Assembly: GCF_040796495.1 (NCBI RefSeq)
Contig: NZ_JBFNQN010000012.1
Location: 62,001 to 126,000, forward strand
From: Kineococcus endophyticus
GTDB taxonomy: Bacteria; Actinomycetota; Actinomycetes; Actinomycetales; Kineococcaceae
Length of the DNA: 64,000 nucleotides
Direction: 5' to 3'
Below the pieces are notes generated by a model. That model was not told the DNA's origin. It saw nothing but the letters and a program-made list of their open reading frames with translations, and ran no database searches. Position 1 is the first letter of the stretch. The number at the start of each line of letters is the position of its first letter. The translations under genes and the position numbers were made by a program. Positions 56,194 to 63,753 of this stretch are shown in pieces.

Positions 56194-56820
56194 TCACTCC
56201 CTGCGCAGTGGCCCCACGTCCGGGACCGGACCCGGGTTCTCCTCCCAGGCCGAGCGGAGCAGTTCCTCCAGGTGGTCGCGCGTGACGGTCCGCAGGTCCA
56301 CCGCGGTGATGCCGTCGGGACCCTCGCCGGTGTGCAGTTCGGCGTGGTCACCCGCCACGCGAGCGAGCCAGGCACCACCCATCCGGCGGAACCCGGTGCG
56401 ACCCTCGTCCACCAGCTCGACGACGTCCGGCAGCGAGAGCGCGAGAGCCCGCAGGTCCAGGACGGTCGTCCCCGTGGAGGGGCCTTCGAGGAGCAGCTCG
56501 TAGCCGGCGGGCGTCGCCAGCCGCACCGTCCACTGCCCGCCGTCCTGCTGGTGCGGTGTCTCGCGGACGTACAGCCCGCCGCCCCGGACCGCCGCGAGCA
56601 CCTCGGCGACGTCGTCGACCTGCAGCTGCCACGACAGACCGGCCGGCGGCACGGTCACCTCCGCGGGAGTCCGGCGCAGCCCGAACAGCACCCCGCCGGA
56701 CTCGAGCGCCACGAAGTCGTCGTCGCGGTGTTGCACGTGGAACATCAACGCCTCGTAGAAGGTGGTCTCGGCGTCGAGGTCGTGGACGGGCAGGACCGGC
56801 AGGGCGCGCAGGAACTCCAT
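56194..56820 (-). CDS. VOC-MmcQ/YjbR fusion protein
   Basis: A 208-residue two-domain protein. Residues 1-115 are a VOC module (ALPVLPVHDLDAETTFYEAL, GLSWQLQVDDVAEVLAAVRG, VRLATPAGYELLLEG). Residues 120-208 resemble MmcQ/YjbR (DLRALALSLPDVVELVDEGR, FRRMGGAWLARVAGDHAELH, DLRTVTRDHLEELLRSAWEE), a DNA-binding-like fold of unknown role. The codons M-F-H-V-Q-H contain a one-mismatch parS (56729-56744). ATG start. Function unknown; the fusion suggests small-molecule binding linked to the second domain. Confidence 0.75.
   Translation of the reverse strand: MEFLRALPVLPVHDLDAETTFYEALMFHVQHRDDDFVALESGGVLFGLRRTPAEVTVPPAGLSWQLQVDDVAEVLAAVRGGGLYVRETPHQQDGGQWTVRLATPAGYELLLEGPSTGTTVLDLRALALSLPDVVELVDEGRTGFRRMGGAWLARVAGDHAELHTGEGPDGITAVDLRTVTRDHLEELLRSAWEENPGPVPDVGPLRRE
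56729..56744. other. One-mismatch parS-like site
   Basis: TGTTGCACGTGGAACA differs from the perfect parS form TGTTCCACGTGGAACA (as at 20864 and 32563) by one base. It lies in the VOC-YjbR coding sequence about 22 kb from parB. Confidence 0.45.
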
Positions 56821-56839
56821 GGGGGTTAGCGTCCTCCTC

Positions 56840-57433
56840 GTGCCGACGATCGCCGCCCTTCTCCCCGGACGGCGCGTGGCGGTGCCCGACGCGGACCCCG
56901 TCCTGCGCGCCTACCTCAACGAACAGCTCGCCGCGGCGACGGCCCTCAGTGAGCAGTTGCGGCGCGCCGCTGCCCTCGACGTCCTCACCGCCGAGCGGAC
57001 GACACTGCTGCGCGTGCGCCGCGAGGTGGCGGCCGACCGTGCCGCGCTCCGGACGGCCATGCGCCGGCTCGGTGCGAGCACCGACTGGGCCGTCGTCGGC
57101 GTCGGCTGGCTCTCCGCGCACGCCGGACGCATCACCCCGCTGCTGCACCGGCTACCCGTGCTGGAACGGGTCGCGGGCGTGCTCCCGACGACGCACCCGA
57201 CCCGCGCCGCCGTGGTGGAGGGCCTGCTCGCGCTGGAGGACGTCCTCGGCGGTCTGCACCGACGTGCGGTGGCCGCGCGGTTGCTCGGCGACCTCGTCGC
57301 GGCGCAGGGGGTGCGGGGCGAGGGCACCGCGAGCGTGCGCGGGCTGGCCGACCGCGCCCGTCGTCAGCAGGAGGAGGTCGAGGGAGCGCACCGCCGGTGC
57401 GCGGCGCCGCTGCTGAGGCGGTCTGCGGACTGA
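56840..57433 (+). CDS. Hypothetical helical protein
   Basis: A 197-residue, Ala/Arg/Leu-rich, mainly helical protein (AYLNEQLAAATALSEQLRRA, RTTLLRVRREVAADRAALRT) with no signal peptide or clear membrane segment. I do not recognise it. TAGCGT (56827-56832) lies 7 nt before the GTG, so it is probably expressed as a leaderless message; the gap to the divergent VOC-YjbR gene is only 19 bp. The upstream frame runs into that gene. Confidence 0.62.
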   Translation: MPTIAALLPGRRVAVPDADPVLRAYLNEQLAAATALSEQLRRAAALDVLTAERTTLLRVRREVAADRAALRTAMRRLGASTDWAVVGVGWLSAHAGRITPLLHRLPVLERVAGVLPTTHPTRAAVVEGLLALEDVLGGLHRRAVAARLLGDLVAAQGVRGEGTASVRGLADRARRQQEEVEGAHRRCAAPLLRRSAD

Positions 57434-57499
57434 GTCCCCGGTCCTCGCGCCAGGGGTAGGTTGCCGCCGAACCGACGGCGATCCTCAGGAGGCACCAGC

Positions 57500-57790
57500 A
57501 TGCGTTCCACCCGTTCCCGGGTCCGCGTCACCCTCGGGGCCGTGGCCACCGCGGTCGCGACCTCAGCCCTCGTGCTGAGCTCCGCGGGCAGCGCCCAGGC
57601 GAGCTACTGGCAGCACACTCCCGACAAGTTCGTCCGCAAGGCCGACTGCGTCGAGCGACGCGACGCGGTGAAGGCGTACCACGCCCGCTACCACCCCGAG
57701 AACTACGTGGCCATGTGCTACCAGACCCGCACGACGACGTGGGACGGCCGTTCCGGGCTCTTCTACACGTACGACATCTGGCACCCCTGA
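57500..57790 (+). CDS. Small secreted two-cysteine protein
   Basis: A 96-residue exported protein. The signal peptide (RVTLGAVATAVATSALVLSS, cleavage near AQA) leaves a mature chain of about 60-65 residues rich in Tyr, Trp and His (SYWQHTPDKFVRKADCVERR, YHARYHPENYVAMCYQTRT), with two Cys that can form one disulfide. AGGAGG lies 6-7 nt before the ATG, and TAGGTT at 57457-57462 is a likely -10 box. No family recognised; size and composition suggest a small secreted effector, inhibitor or binding protein. Confidence 0.72.
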   Translation: MRSTRSRVRVTLGAVATAVATSALVLSSAGSAQASYWQHTPDKFVRKADCVERRDAVKAYHARYHPENYVAMCYQTRTTTWDGRSGLFYTYDIWHP

Positions 57791-57833
57791 CGGACGTCCT
57801 CAGGGCCGGGTGCCGGTGTCGTCCTCGACCACG

Positions 57834-58271
57834 TCATCCGGCCCGCGGGACCGGTCCGCTCGACGCCGTCTGCAGCCCGCGGACCTGCCAGGCGGCCACC
57901 GAGGCGCAGACCAGCACGCACGCTGCTCGCTGAGCGACGGGAACCGTCCCGCCGAAGAAGACGGGCCACAGAGTGAACCCGCCGAAGGTCACGGCAGCGG
58001 TCGTCAGGGCCGTCGCTGCGGTGACCCACCAGGCCCCACCCGTTCCGAGGCGCTGCGCCGCCTGGTGCGCCACGGCGGAGAGCGTGCCGCAGAGGGCGCC
58101 GACGACCGACCCGCCGAGGGCTCCGAGCACGACGAAGGCCACGGCGATGGTGCGCGCGTCCTCGCCCTCGAGCGTCCAGGCGCCCCACAGCCCCGTGGTC
58201 ACCGCGCCCACGAGGGCTCCGGTGACGACGCCCCGCCGGATCGAACGGTCGAACTCGTCTCCGCGCTCCAC
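57834..58271 (-). CDS. Hypothetical four-helix membrane protein
   Basis: A 145-residue protein with four predicted membrane helices, e.g. RGVVTGALVGAVTTGLWGAW, IAVAFVVLGALGGSVVGALC, WVTAATALTTAAVTFGGFTL and RAACVLVCASVAAWQVRGL. I do not recognise the family. GTG 58271 (MERGDEFDRSIRRG) was chosen because the upstream 12 codons are Arg/Ala-rich and look non-coding; GTG or ATG at 58307 would extend it. No good ribosome site is visible. Confidence 0.55.
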   Translation of the reverse strand: MERGDEFDRSIRRGVVTGALVGAVTTGLWGAWTLEGEDARTIAVAFVVLGALGGSVVGALCGTLSAVAHQAAQRLGTGGAWWVTAATALTTAAVTFGGFTLWPVFFGGTVPVAQRAACVLVCASVAAWQVRGLQTASSGPVPRAG

Positions 58272-58327
58272 CCGACGAGCGTGGCGGGCAGCGGCCCGCG
58301 ACGGCAAGGGCCTCGGCGAACCGGAAC

Positions 58328-58341
58328 CCGGTCAGGAACGG
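58328..58341 (+). repeat. 14-bp direct repeat, left copy
   Basis: CCGGTCAGGAACGG, identical to 58864-58877. The two copies bracket the DUF1801 gene; GTCCCGC also follows each within 12 bp. Confidence 0.55.
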
Positions 58342-58411
58342 AGAAGCGTCCCGCCTCCGGCCGGGCCTAGCGTGCGAGGGACATGACCGGCGGACGACAG
58401 GAGCCACCACC

Positions 58412-58861
58412 ATGACGTCGAGGACGAGCGCGGGCGACGGCCTGTCCCCGCAGGAACGTGACGCCGCCAAGGAGCGCGCGGCCGAGCAGAAGACGCAGGC
58501 CAGGCGGGCCAAGGCGGCGGACCGGGCCGCCGCCGACGCCGCGGACGTCCTGGCGAAGATCGCGGCGATGCCGGACGGCGACCGCGCCCTCGCCGAACGC
58601 CTGCACCGCACCGTGGCCGAGGTCGCCCCGGACCTGGCGCCGAAGGTGTACTACGGCCAGCCCGGCTGGGCGCGCGGCGGGAAGGTCGTCTGCTTCTTCC
58701 GCAGCGGGCAGGGCGACAAGCTGCGCTACTCCACCGTCGGCCTCAGCCCCGAGGCCGCGCTGGACGACCCGTCGGGGCTGTGGCCGACGTCCTACGCGCT
58801 CACCGCGGAGCCGACCGAGGAGGCCTGGGCGCAGATCGCCGCACTCGTCGCCCGGGCCTGA
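58412..58861 (+). CDS. DUF1801-like protein
   Basis: A 149-residue cytoplasmic protein. A charged helical N-terminus (EQKTQARRAKAADRAAADAA) precedes a DUF1801/YdhG-like core: LAPKVYYGQPGWARGGKVV, CFFRSGQGDKLRYSTVGLSP. The family is small and of unknown role; a member in Bacillus is called an iron chaperone. TAGCGT at 58368-58373 and AGGAG before the ATG give promoter and ribosome site. Flanked by a 14-bp direct repeat. Confidence 0.75.
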   Translation: MTSRTSAGDGLSPQERDAAKERAAEQKTQARRAKAADRAAADAADVLAKIAAMPDGDRALAERLHRTVAEVAPDLAPKVYYGQPGWARGGKVVCFFRSGQGDKLRYSTVGLSPEAALDDPSGLWPTSYALTAEPTEEAWAQIAALVARA

Positions 58862-58863
58862 AA

Positions 58864-58877
58864 CCGGTCAGGAACGG
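58864..58877 (+). repeat. 14-bp direct repeat, right copy
   Basis: CCGGTCAGGAACGG; it includes the stop codon of the ChaB-like gene (minus strand, 58868-58870). See the left copy at 58328. Confidence 0.55.
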
Positions 58878-59293
58878 CTGTCCCGCGTCGCCTTGTCGTT
58901 GGCCTTCCGGACCGCCTCGACGAGCTCGGCCTTGGTCATCCTCGACCGGCCCGTCACGTCGAGCTCGCGGGCGATCTGGAGCAGGTGCTCCTTCGTCGCG
59001 TGCTCGTCGACGCCGCCCGAGGAGCGGCGGTCGGTGTCGACGCCGCCCTCGGACTGCGGGTCGGACGGCCCCTTGTGCCCGTCCTCCTTGGGCTGCCAGT
59101 GGTCGCCGACCTTCTCGTGCGTGTGCTTGACGGCGCCCCACGCGACGCGGTTGGCGCGCGCGTCGTCGTGGTAGCTCGCCGCGGCCGAGTCGTGGGCCTT
59201 GGCAAAGGTCGCCTGCGCCTTCTCGTCCGACCGCTGCAACGTGCTGGGCAGCTCCTTCTCCAGGGGCTTGCCCGTCTTGGAGGTCTTCGGCAC
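58868..59293 (-). CDS. ChaB-Rho N-terminal-like protein
   Basis: A 141-residue, highly hydrophilic protein. The first 65 residues resemble ChaB (LEKELPSTLQRSDEKAQATF, AYHDDARANRVAWGAVKHTH reads here as SYHDDARANRVAWGAVKHTH). The last 40 residues resemble the Rho-termination-factor N-terminal helix-turn-helix (HLLQIARELDVTGRSRMTKA). This combination occurs in actinobacterial proteins annotated as cation-transport regulators; actual role unknown, possibly nucleoid- or stress-related. GTG 59293 after GAGGAG; TAGCGT (59333-59328, minus) is the likely -10 box. Confidence 0.82.
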   Translation of the reverse strand: MPKTSKTGKPLEKELPSTLQRSDEKAQATFAKAHDSAAASYHDDARANRVAWGAVKHTHEKVGDHWQPKEDGHKGPSDPQSEGGVDTDRRSSGGVDEHATKEHLLQIARELDVTGRSRMTKAELVEAVRKANDKATRDSRS

Positions 59294-59330
59294 CGCGCGC
59301 TCCTCACGTCCCGTTCCGGTGCCGCCGACG

Positions 59331-60908
59331 CTAGGCCCGGTCGGCCGTGACCACATCCCGGGACGTCGGCTGCGCTCCGGCGGGGGTGGTGGCCTTCCGC
59401 GGCCGCAGCGAGCGCCAGACGACGAGCGCCGCGGCCGCCGTCAGGACCGCCCCGGCCGCGGCCGTCGCGTCCAGACCGTGGGTGAAGGCCTCGCGCGCCG
59501 AGGTGAGCAGCGCCTCGCCCCCGGGCACCGTCGAGGACACCTCGACCGCCGCGCCGAGCGTCTCGCGGGCGGCCTCGGCCCCCGCGGGCACGTCGACCTG
59601 GTGGCGGTAGACGGCGTTGAGGACGCTGCCGAGCACGGTGGTCCCGAGCACGGCACCGACCTCGTACGCCGTCTCGGAGATGGCCGAGGCCGCCCCCGTC
59701 CGGTGCGCCGGGGCGGCGGACAGGATCGCGTCGTTCGTCAGCGTCTCGGCCAGACCCGCGCCCGCGCACAGCACGGCGAAGGCGACGGCGAGCTGAACGG
59801 CCTGGGTCGTCCCGCTGCCGGAGCCGAGCAGTGCCATGACGGTGTACCCGGCGGTTCCCAGCAGCAGACCGGCCGCGATCAGCAGGTCCAGGCGCAGCCG
59901 CCGGGCCAGCCGGGCGGCGATCAGCCCGGACGCGAACGTCACGACCGCACCCGGCAGCAGCAGCAGACCCGCGTCCAGCGGCCGCAGGCCCAGCACGAGC
60001 TGCAGGTACTGCGAGACGGCGAAGAGCATCCCGGTCATCCCGCAGATGCTCATGAGGTTGGCGAGCACCGAGGAGCGGAAGACGGGCAGGCGGAACAGGT
60101 CCACGTCGAGCAGCGGCTCGGACAGGTGGAGCTGGCGGCGCACGAACAGGACGCCCAGGCCGATCCCGGCGAGGAACGTCACGACGGGCACGGCGGCCAG
60201 GCCGTGCTCGGCCAGCGTCTTGACGCCGTAGACGAGGGACGTCAGCGCCAGCACGGACACGACGACGCTGAGCACGTCCAGGCGGCCGTGCGCCCCGCCC
60301 CCGCGGTGCTCGCGCACGACGAGCGGCGCGAGGACGAGCAGCAGCACCATGAACGGCACGTTGAGCAGGAAGACCGAACCCCACCAGAAGTGCTCGAGCA
60401 GCCAGCCGCCGACGATCGGGCCGAGCGCGCCCCCGGCGGCGAACCCGCCGGCCCAGACGGCGAAGGCCGTCCGTCGCTGCTCGCGGTCGGTGAACGTGCT
60501 GCGCAGCAACGACAGCGTCGACGGCATGAGGGTGGCACCGAAGACCCCCAGGGCGACACGCGCGGCGATGAGCGCCGTCGCGGAGTCGGCGAAGGCGGCG
60601 AACAGCGACACCAGGCCGAACCCGGCGGAGCCGATGAGCAGGAGCTTGCGGGCGCCGTGGCGGTCGCCGAGCGTGCCCATCGTGACGAGCAGGCCGGCGA
60701 TCGCCAGGGAGTACCCGTCGACGATCCAGAGCAGTTGGGTGCCGGTGGGCGAGACGGCCTCGCTGATCGCGGGCAGCGCGAAGCTGAGGACCGTCATGTC
60801 GATCGAGATGATCAGCACCGGCAGGACGAGCACCGCCAGGGCAGCCCACTGGCGGCTGCTCGGGCGGGCGGGGCGGGGGGAGACCGGCTGGGCGGTCGTG
60901 GTGTTCAC
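59331..60908 (-). CDS. DHA2-type MFS drug exporter
   Basis: A 525-residue transporter with 14 membrane segments, of the drug:H+ antiporter-2 family. TM1 VLVLPVLIISIDMTVLSFAL, motif A MGTLGDRHGARKLLLIGSAG, and the motif C-like segment WAGGFAAGGALGPIVGGWLL are clear. It likely exports a hydrophobic or cationic toxic compound with proton exchange. GTG start. A TetR gene is divergent 80 bp away, with a 24-bp palindrome between, so the exporter is probably repressed until ligand appears. Confidence 0.93.
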   Translation of the reverse strand: MNTTTAQPVSPRPARPSSRQWAALAVLVLPVLIISIDMTVLSFALPAISEAVSPTGTQLLWIVDGYSLAIAGLLVTMGTLGDRHGARKLLLIGSAGFGLVSLFAAFADSATALIAARVALGVFGATLMPSTLSLLRSTFTDREQRRTAFAVWAGGFAAGGALGPIVGGWLLEHFWWGSVFLLNVPFMVLLLVLAPLVVREHRGGGAHGRLDVLSVVVSVLALTSLVYGVKTLAEHGLAAVPVVTFLAGIGLGVLFVRRQLHLSEPLLDVDLFRLPVFRSSVLANLMSICGMTGMLFAVSQYLQLVLGLRPLDAGLLLLPGAVVTFASGLIAARLARRLRLDLLIAAGLLLGTAGYTVMALLGSGSGTTQAVQLAVAFAVLCAGAGLAETLTNDAILSAAPAHRTGAASAISETAYEVGAVLGTTVLGSVLNAVYRHQVDVPAGAEAARETLGAAVEVSSTVPGGEALLTSAREAFTHGLDATAAAGAVLTAAAALVVWRSLRPRKATTPAGAQPTSRDVVTADRA

Positions 60909-60941
60909 GGTTCCTCGGTTCGTCGAGTTGGCGTCGGAGCC

Positions 60942-60965
60942 ACTGTACCGTCCGGACGGTACAGT
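60942..60965. promoter_or_regulatory. TetR operator palindrome
   Basis: ACTGTACCGTCC/GGACGGTACAGT is a perfect 24-bp palindrome between the divergent exporter and tetR genes. It is the expected kind of site for a TetR-family dimer and overlaps the exporter promoter region. Confidence 0.85.
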
Positions 60966-60988
60966 CTGCGAGTCGATAAACTCGGCCG

Positions 60989-61567
60989 GTGCCCAGGGAC
61001 CCCCTCGCGACCCGCGACCGCCTCGTCGACGCCTTCGCGAGCATCGTCGTCAGCACCGGCGCACGGTCGGCGACGCTCGAGGCCGTGGCTGCCCGGGCGG
61101 GCGTCTCCAAGGGCGGGCTGCTCTACCACTTCGCCTCCAAGGACGCCCTCGTCGACGGCCTCATCACGCGCTTCGAGCGCTTCGCCCGCGAGGACCTCGA
61201 GCAGATGCGGGTCGCCCCGGAGGGCCCGGCGGAGTACTACGTGCGCACGTCGGCGACGGAGGCCGTCTCCCTGGCGGGAGGCAGCGACCCGGACCCGCTG
61301 AGCACCGCGCTCGTCGCGATGCTGCGGCTGGCCCAGGAGGGCGACTCCCGGGCCAGCGAGGTCTTCACGGCCGTCAACGACGGCTGGCGCGAGCTCATCG
61401 AGGACCAGCTCGGCGGCGACCGCGGTCTGGCCCGGATGGTGCAGCTCATCGGTGACGGCCTGTGGGGTTCGGCGTCCATGGGCATCCCCGTCACCGACCT
61501 GGAGGAGATCCTCGAGCAGGTGCGGCACCTCGTCGCGTCGAGCCGCCACGCCGCACCGACCGCCTGA
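60989..61567 (+). CDS. TetR-family repressor
   Basis: A 192-residue TetR regulator. The N-terminal helix-turn-helix is ATLEAVAARAGVSKGGLLYH, followed by FASKDALVDGLITRFE; the rest is a helical ligand and dimer domain without recognisable specificity. TAAACT at 60977-60982 lies 6 nt before the GTG, indicating a leaderless, autoregulated transcript just downstream of the palindrome. It most likely controls the divergent DHA2 exporter. Confidence 0.92.
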   Translation: MPRDPLATRDRLVDAFASIVVSTGARSATLEAVAARAGVSKGGLLYHFASKDALVDGLITRFERFAREDLEQMRVAPEGPAEYYVRTSATEAVSLAGGSDPDPLSTALVAMLRLAQEGDSRASEVFTAVNDGWRELIEDQLGGDRGLARMVQLIGDGLWGSASMGIPVTDLEEILEQVRHLVASSRHAAPTA

Positions 61568-61648
61568 GCCACCCGATCGGGCGCTCGTCCGGGCGTCCGT
61601 CACCGCCGATCACCCCGGGAGTGGTTCGGCGGGCGGCGAGGGGACGAG

Positions 61649-62941
61649 GTGGGGCCGGTGCAGCTCGACGCGCAGGAGGCTGCGACGGCGCGGTTCCTGG
61701 ACGGCTTCCCCGACCCGACGTGGTCGGTGGACCCGACCGGCCGCCTCTGCGCCTGGAACCGCGCCGCCGAGTCCGTCCTCGGGCTGCCCGCCTCGGCCGC
61801 CCTGGGCCGGTACCCGCAGGAGGTGCTCGGCACGGTCCCGCAGGAGACCGGCCCCGTCGACCTGCGCGACGCCGACGGCCGCCCCGTCGGCGGCTCCGCC
61901 GTCCTGTGGTCCGACGGCGACCTGCGGCACACGTCGGTGCGCGTCTGCCGCGGTGACGTCGGCGTCGTGAGCCGCCGCCTGCTCGAGGGCCTGCTCGAGC
62001 ACGTCGGGGACGCCATCGTCACCGTCGACGTCCAGGGCGTCGTCCAGCTGCTCAACAAGGGCGCCGAACGCCTCTACGGCGTCCGCGCCGCGGACCTCGT
62101 CGGCCGCCACGTCCGTGGGCTGTGCCGCGACGACGACGGCATCGAGGAGTACCTCGACGCCGTGCGCCGCGAGCTCGTCGCGGGCCGCACGTGGTCCGGG
62201 GTCGAGGTGGAGCTCGTCACCGCCGGCGGCCGGTCGATCGTCGTGGAGTCCGCCGCCACCGCGCTGTTCGACGGGCACGGCGGGTACGCGGGGGCCGTCC
62301 TCGTCAGCCGTGACGTCACCCCCGTCCGGGAGCTCGAGCAGTCCCTGCGCGCGGCCACCCGCGCCCTGCGCGACCGCGCCGCCCAGATGGCCAAGGCCAC
62401 GCACCGCGACGCGCTGACGGGTGTCGCCGCGCGCAGCCTGCTGCAGGAGCGGCTCTCGGCCGCCCTCGGCGCCGCCGCCGACGCCGACGAACCGGTCTGC
62501 GTCCTGGCCGCGGACCTCGACGGCTTCCGCGCCGTCAACGACTCCTACGGCCTGGCCGCCGGCGACGCGCTCCTCATCGCCTTCGCCGCGCACCTGCGCT
62601 CCGCCCTGCCGCCGAGCGCGACCGCGGGCCGGCTCGGGGCCGACGAGTTCGCGGTCGTCCTGCCCGGCACCGGCGAGGAGCAGGCCGAGCGCATCGCCGC
62701 CGTCGTCCGCGAGTGGACGCCGCCGGCGCCCTTGCCCGCGCGCGGCCGCCGCGCCGACGACCGGGCCGTCGGCGTGACGGTCGGGGTCGTGCGGGCCACT
62801 CCCCTGGAGTGCCGGTCGCCCTTCGACACGGGCGTCCGCTCGGTGCTGCAGCGGGTCGAGGACGCCGTCGCACGTCAGAAGGGCGGGGACGGCGATTCCC
62901 GCCGCCGGGCGTCCGACCGTGCGTCCGACACAGCGTCGTAG
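61649..62941 (+). CDS. PAS-PAS-GGDEF protein (GADEF variant)
   Basis: A 430-residue cytoplasmic signalling protein. PAS 1 about 10-100 (DGFPDPTWSVDPTGRLCAWN), PAS 2 about 110-225 (LEHVGDAIVTVDVQGVVQLL), and a C-terminal GGDEF domain with THRDALTGVAARSLLQERLS, VLAADLDGFRAVNDSYGLAA and the A-site GRLGADEFAVVLPG. The signature is G-A-D-E-F rather than G-G-D-E-F; metal-binding Asp and Glu are kept, so activity is possible but uncertain. No RxxD inhibitory site is evident. GTG 61649 or GTG 61658 may be the start. Confidence 0.88.
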   Translation: MGPVQLDAQEAATARFLDGFPDPTWSVDPTGRLCAWNRAAESVLGLPASAALGRYPQEVLGTVPQETGPVDLRDADGRPVGGSAVLWSDGDLRHTSVRVCRGDVGVVSRRLLEGLLEHVGDAIVTVDVQGVVQLLNKGAERLYGVRAADLVGRHVRGLCRDDDGIEEYLDAVRRELVAGRTWSGVEVELVTAGGRSIVVESAATALFDGHGGYAGAVLVSRDVTPVRELEQSLRAATRALRDRAAQMAKATHRDALTGVAARSLLQERLSAALGAAADADEPVCVLAADLDGFRAVNDSYGLAAGDALLIAFAAHLRSALPPSATAGRLGADEFAVVLPGTGEEQAERIAAVVREWTPPAPLPARGRRADDRAVGVTVGVVRATPLECRSPFDTGVRSVLQRVEDAVARQKGGDGDSRRRASDRASDTAS

Positions 62942-62969
62942 ACCTCGGCCGCTCCCCTACGCTGGCACG

Positions 62970-63617
62970 GTGGACGGACCCGCGACCGGAGGCCTGCGCG
63001 CGCTGCGCACCGCGGTCGTCACGGTCGTCGTCCTGGCCCTCGCCGTGGCCGCCCACGTCGCCGGGGGCGGGCACGTGCCGTCCGGACCGGCCGCGGGCGC
63101 CGCGGTCGTCGCCGTCGCCCTCGTCGCGCACGTCGCGACCCGCCGGCAGCTGACGACGGTGGCGCTGCTCGCCCTGCTCGGCGCGGGGCAGTTCGTCCTG
63201 CACCACGTCTTCATGGCCCTCGACGCCGCCGGGCCGGTCGAGGCCACCGCGGTGCCGATGGGGGCAGCCGGCCACGGGCACCCCGTGGCCCTCCTCGCGG
63301 TCGCCCCCGAGGCGTCTGCCGGGGTGTCCGGCCTGGCCGCCGGCCTGGACCTCGGCCCAGTGGTGCTGACCCCGATGCTCGCCTCCCACGTCGTCGCCAC
63401 CCTCCTCACCGCCGTCGTCCTGGCCGGTGGCGAGCGGGCCGTGTGGCGCCTCTGGGCTTGGCTCGCGCCGCTGGTCGTGGCCCTCGTGGTCCGCTGCGAG
63501 GTCGTCGCGGTGCGCCTCCCGCGACCGTCCGCGTGCGACGAGCACCGGCCGGTGCACGAGGCCGTCCTGGCCCGGGTCCTGCCGCGACGGGGTCCGCCGG
63601 TGGCGCTCGTCCGCTGA
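62970..63617 (+). CDS. Hypothetical polytopic membrane protein
   Basis: A 215-residue protein with about five membrane helices (VVTVVVLALAVAAHVAGGGH, LTTVALLALLGAGQFVLHHV, MLASHVVATLLTAVVLAGGE). Extracytoplasmic loops carry several His (LHHVF, GHGHPVAL), which suggests metal binding. Proteins of this type accompany PepSY and copper or heme genes in actinobacteria, and a PepSY-like gene follows. TACGCT at 62958-62963 lies 6 nt before the GTG, so the message is probably leaderless. Confidence 0.72.
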   Translation: MDGPATGGLRALRTAVVTVVVLALAVAAHVAGGGHVPSGPAAGAAVVAVALVAHVATRRQLTTVALLALLGAGQFVLHHVFMALDAAGPVEATAVPMGAAGHGHPVALLAVAPEASAGVSGLAAGLDLGPVVLTPMLASHVVATLLTAVVLAGGERAVWRLWAWLAPLVVALVVRCEVVAVRLPRPSACDEHRPVHEAVLARVLPRRGPPVALVR

Positions 63618-63753
63618 GACCGGTCGCCGACCGGTCGCCGAGTGACGCCGCTGCCCACCCCGACCACCCCGCCGGGCCCCGCCCCGTCGCCCCTCGACCC
63701 CGCGTCGGGGGGTGGACGCGTCGCGCCCGCGGGCCCCATCCGTGAGGACCCTC

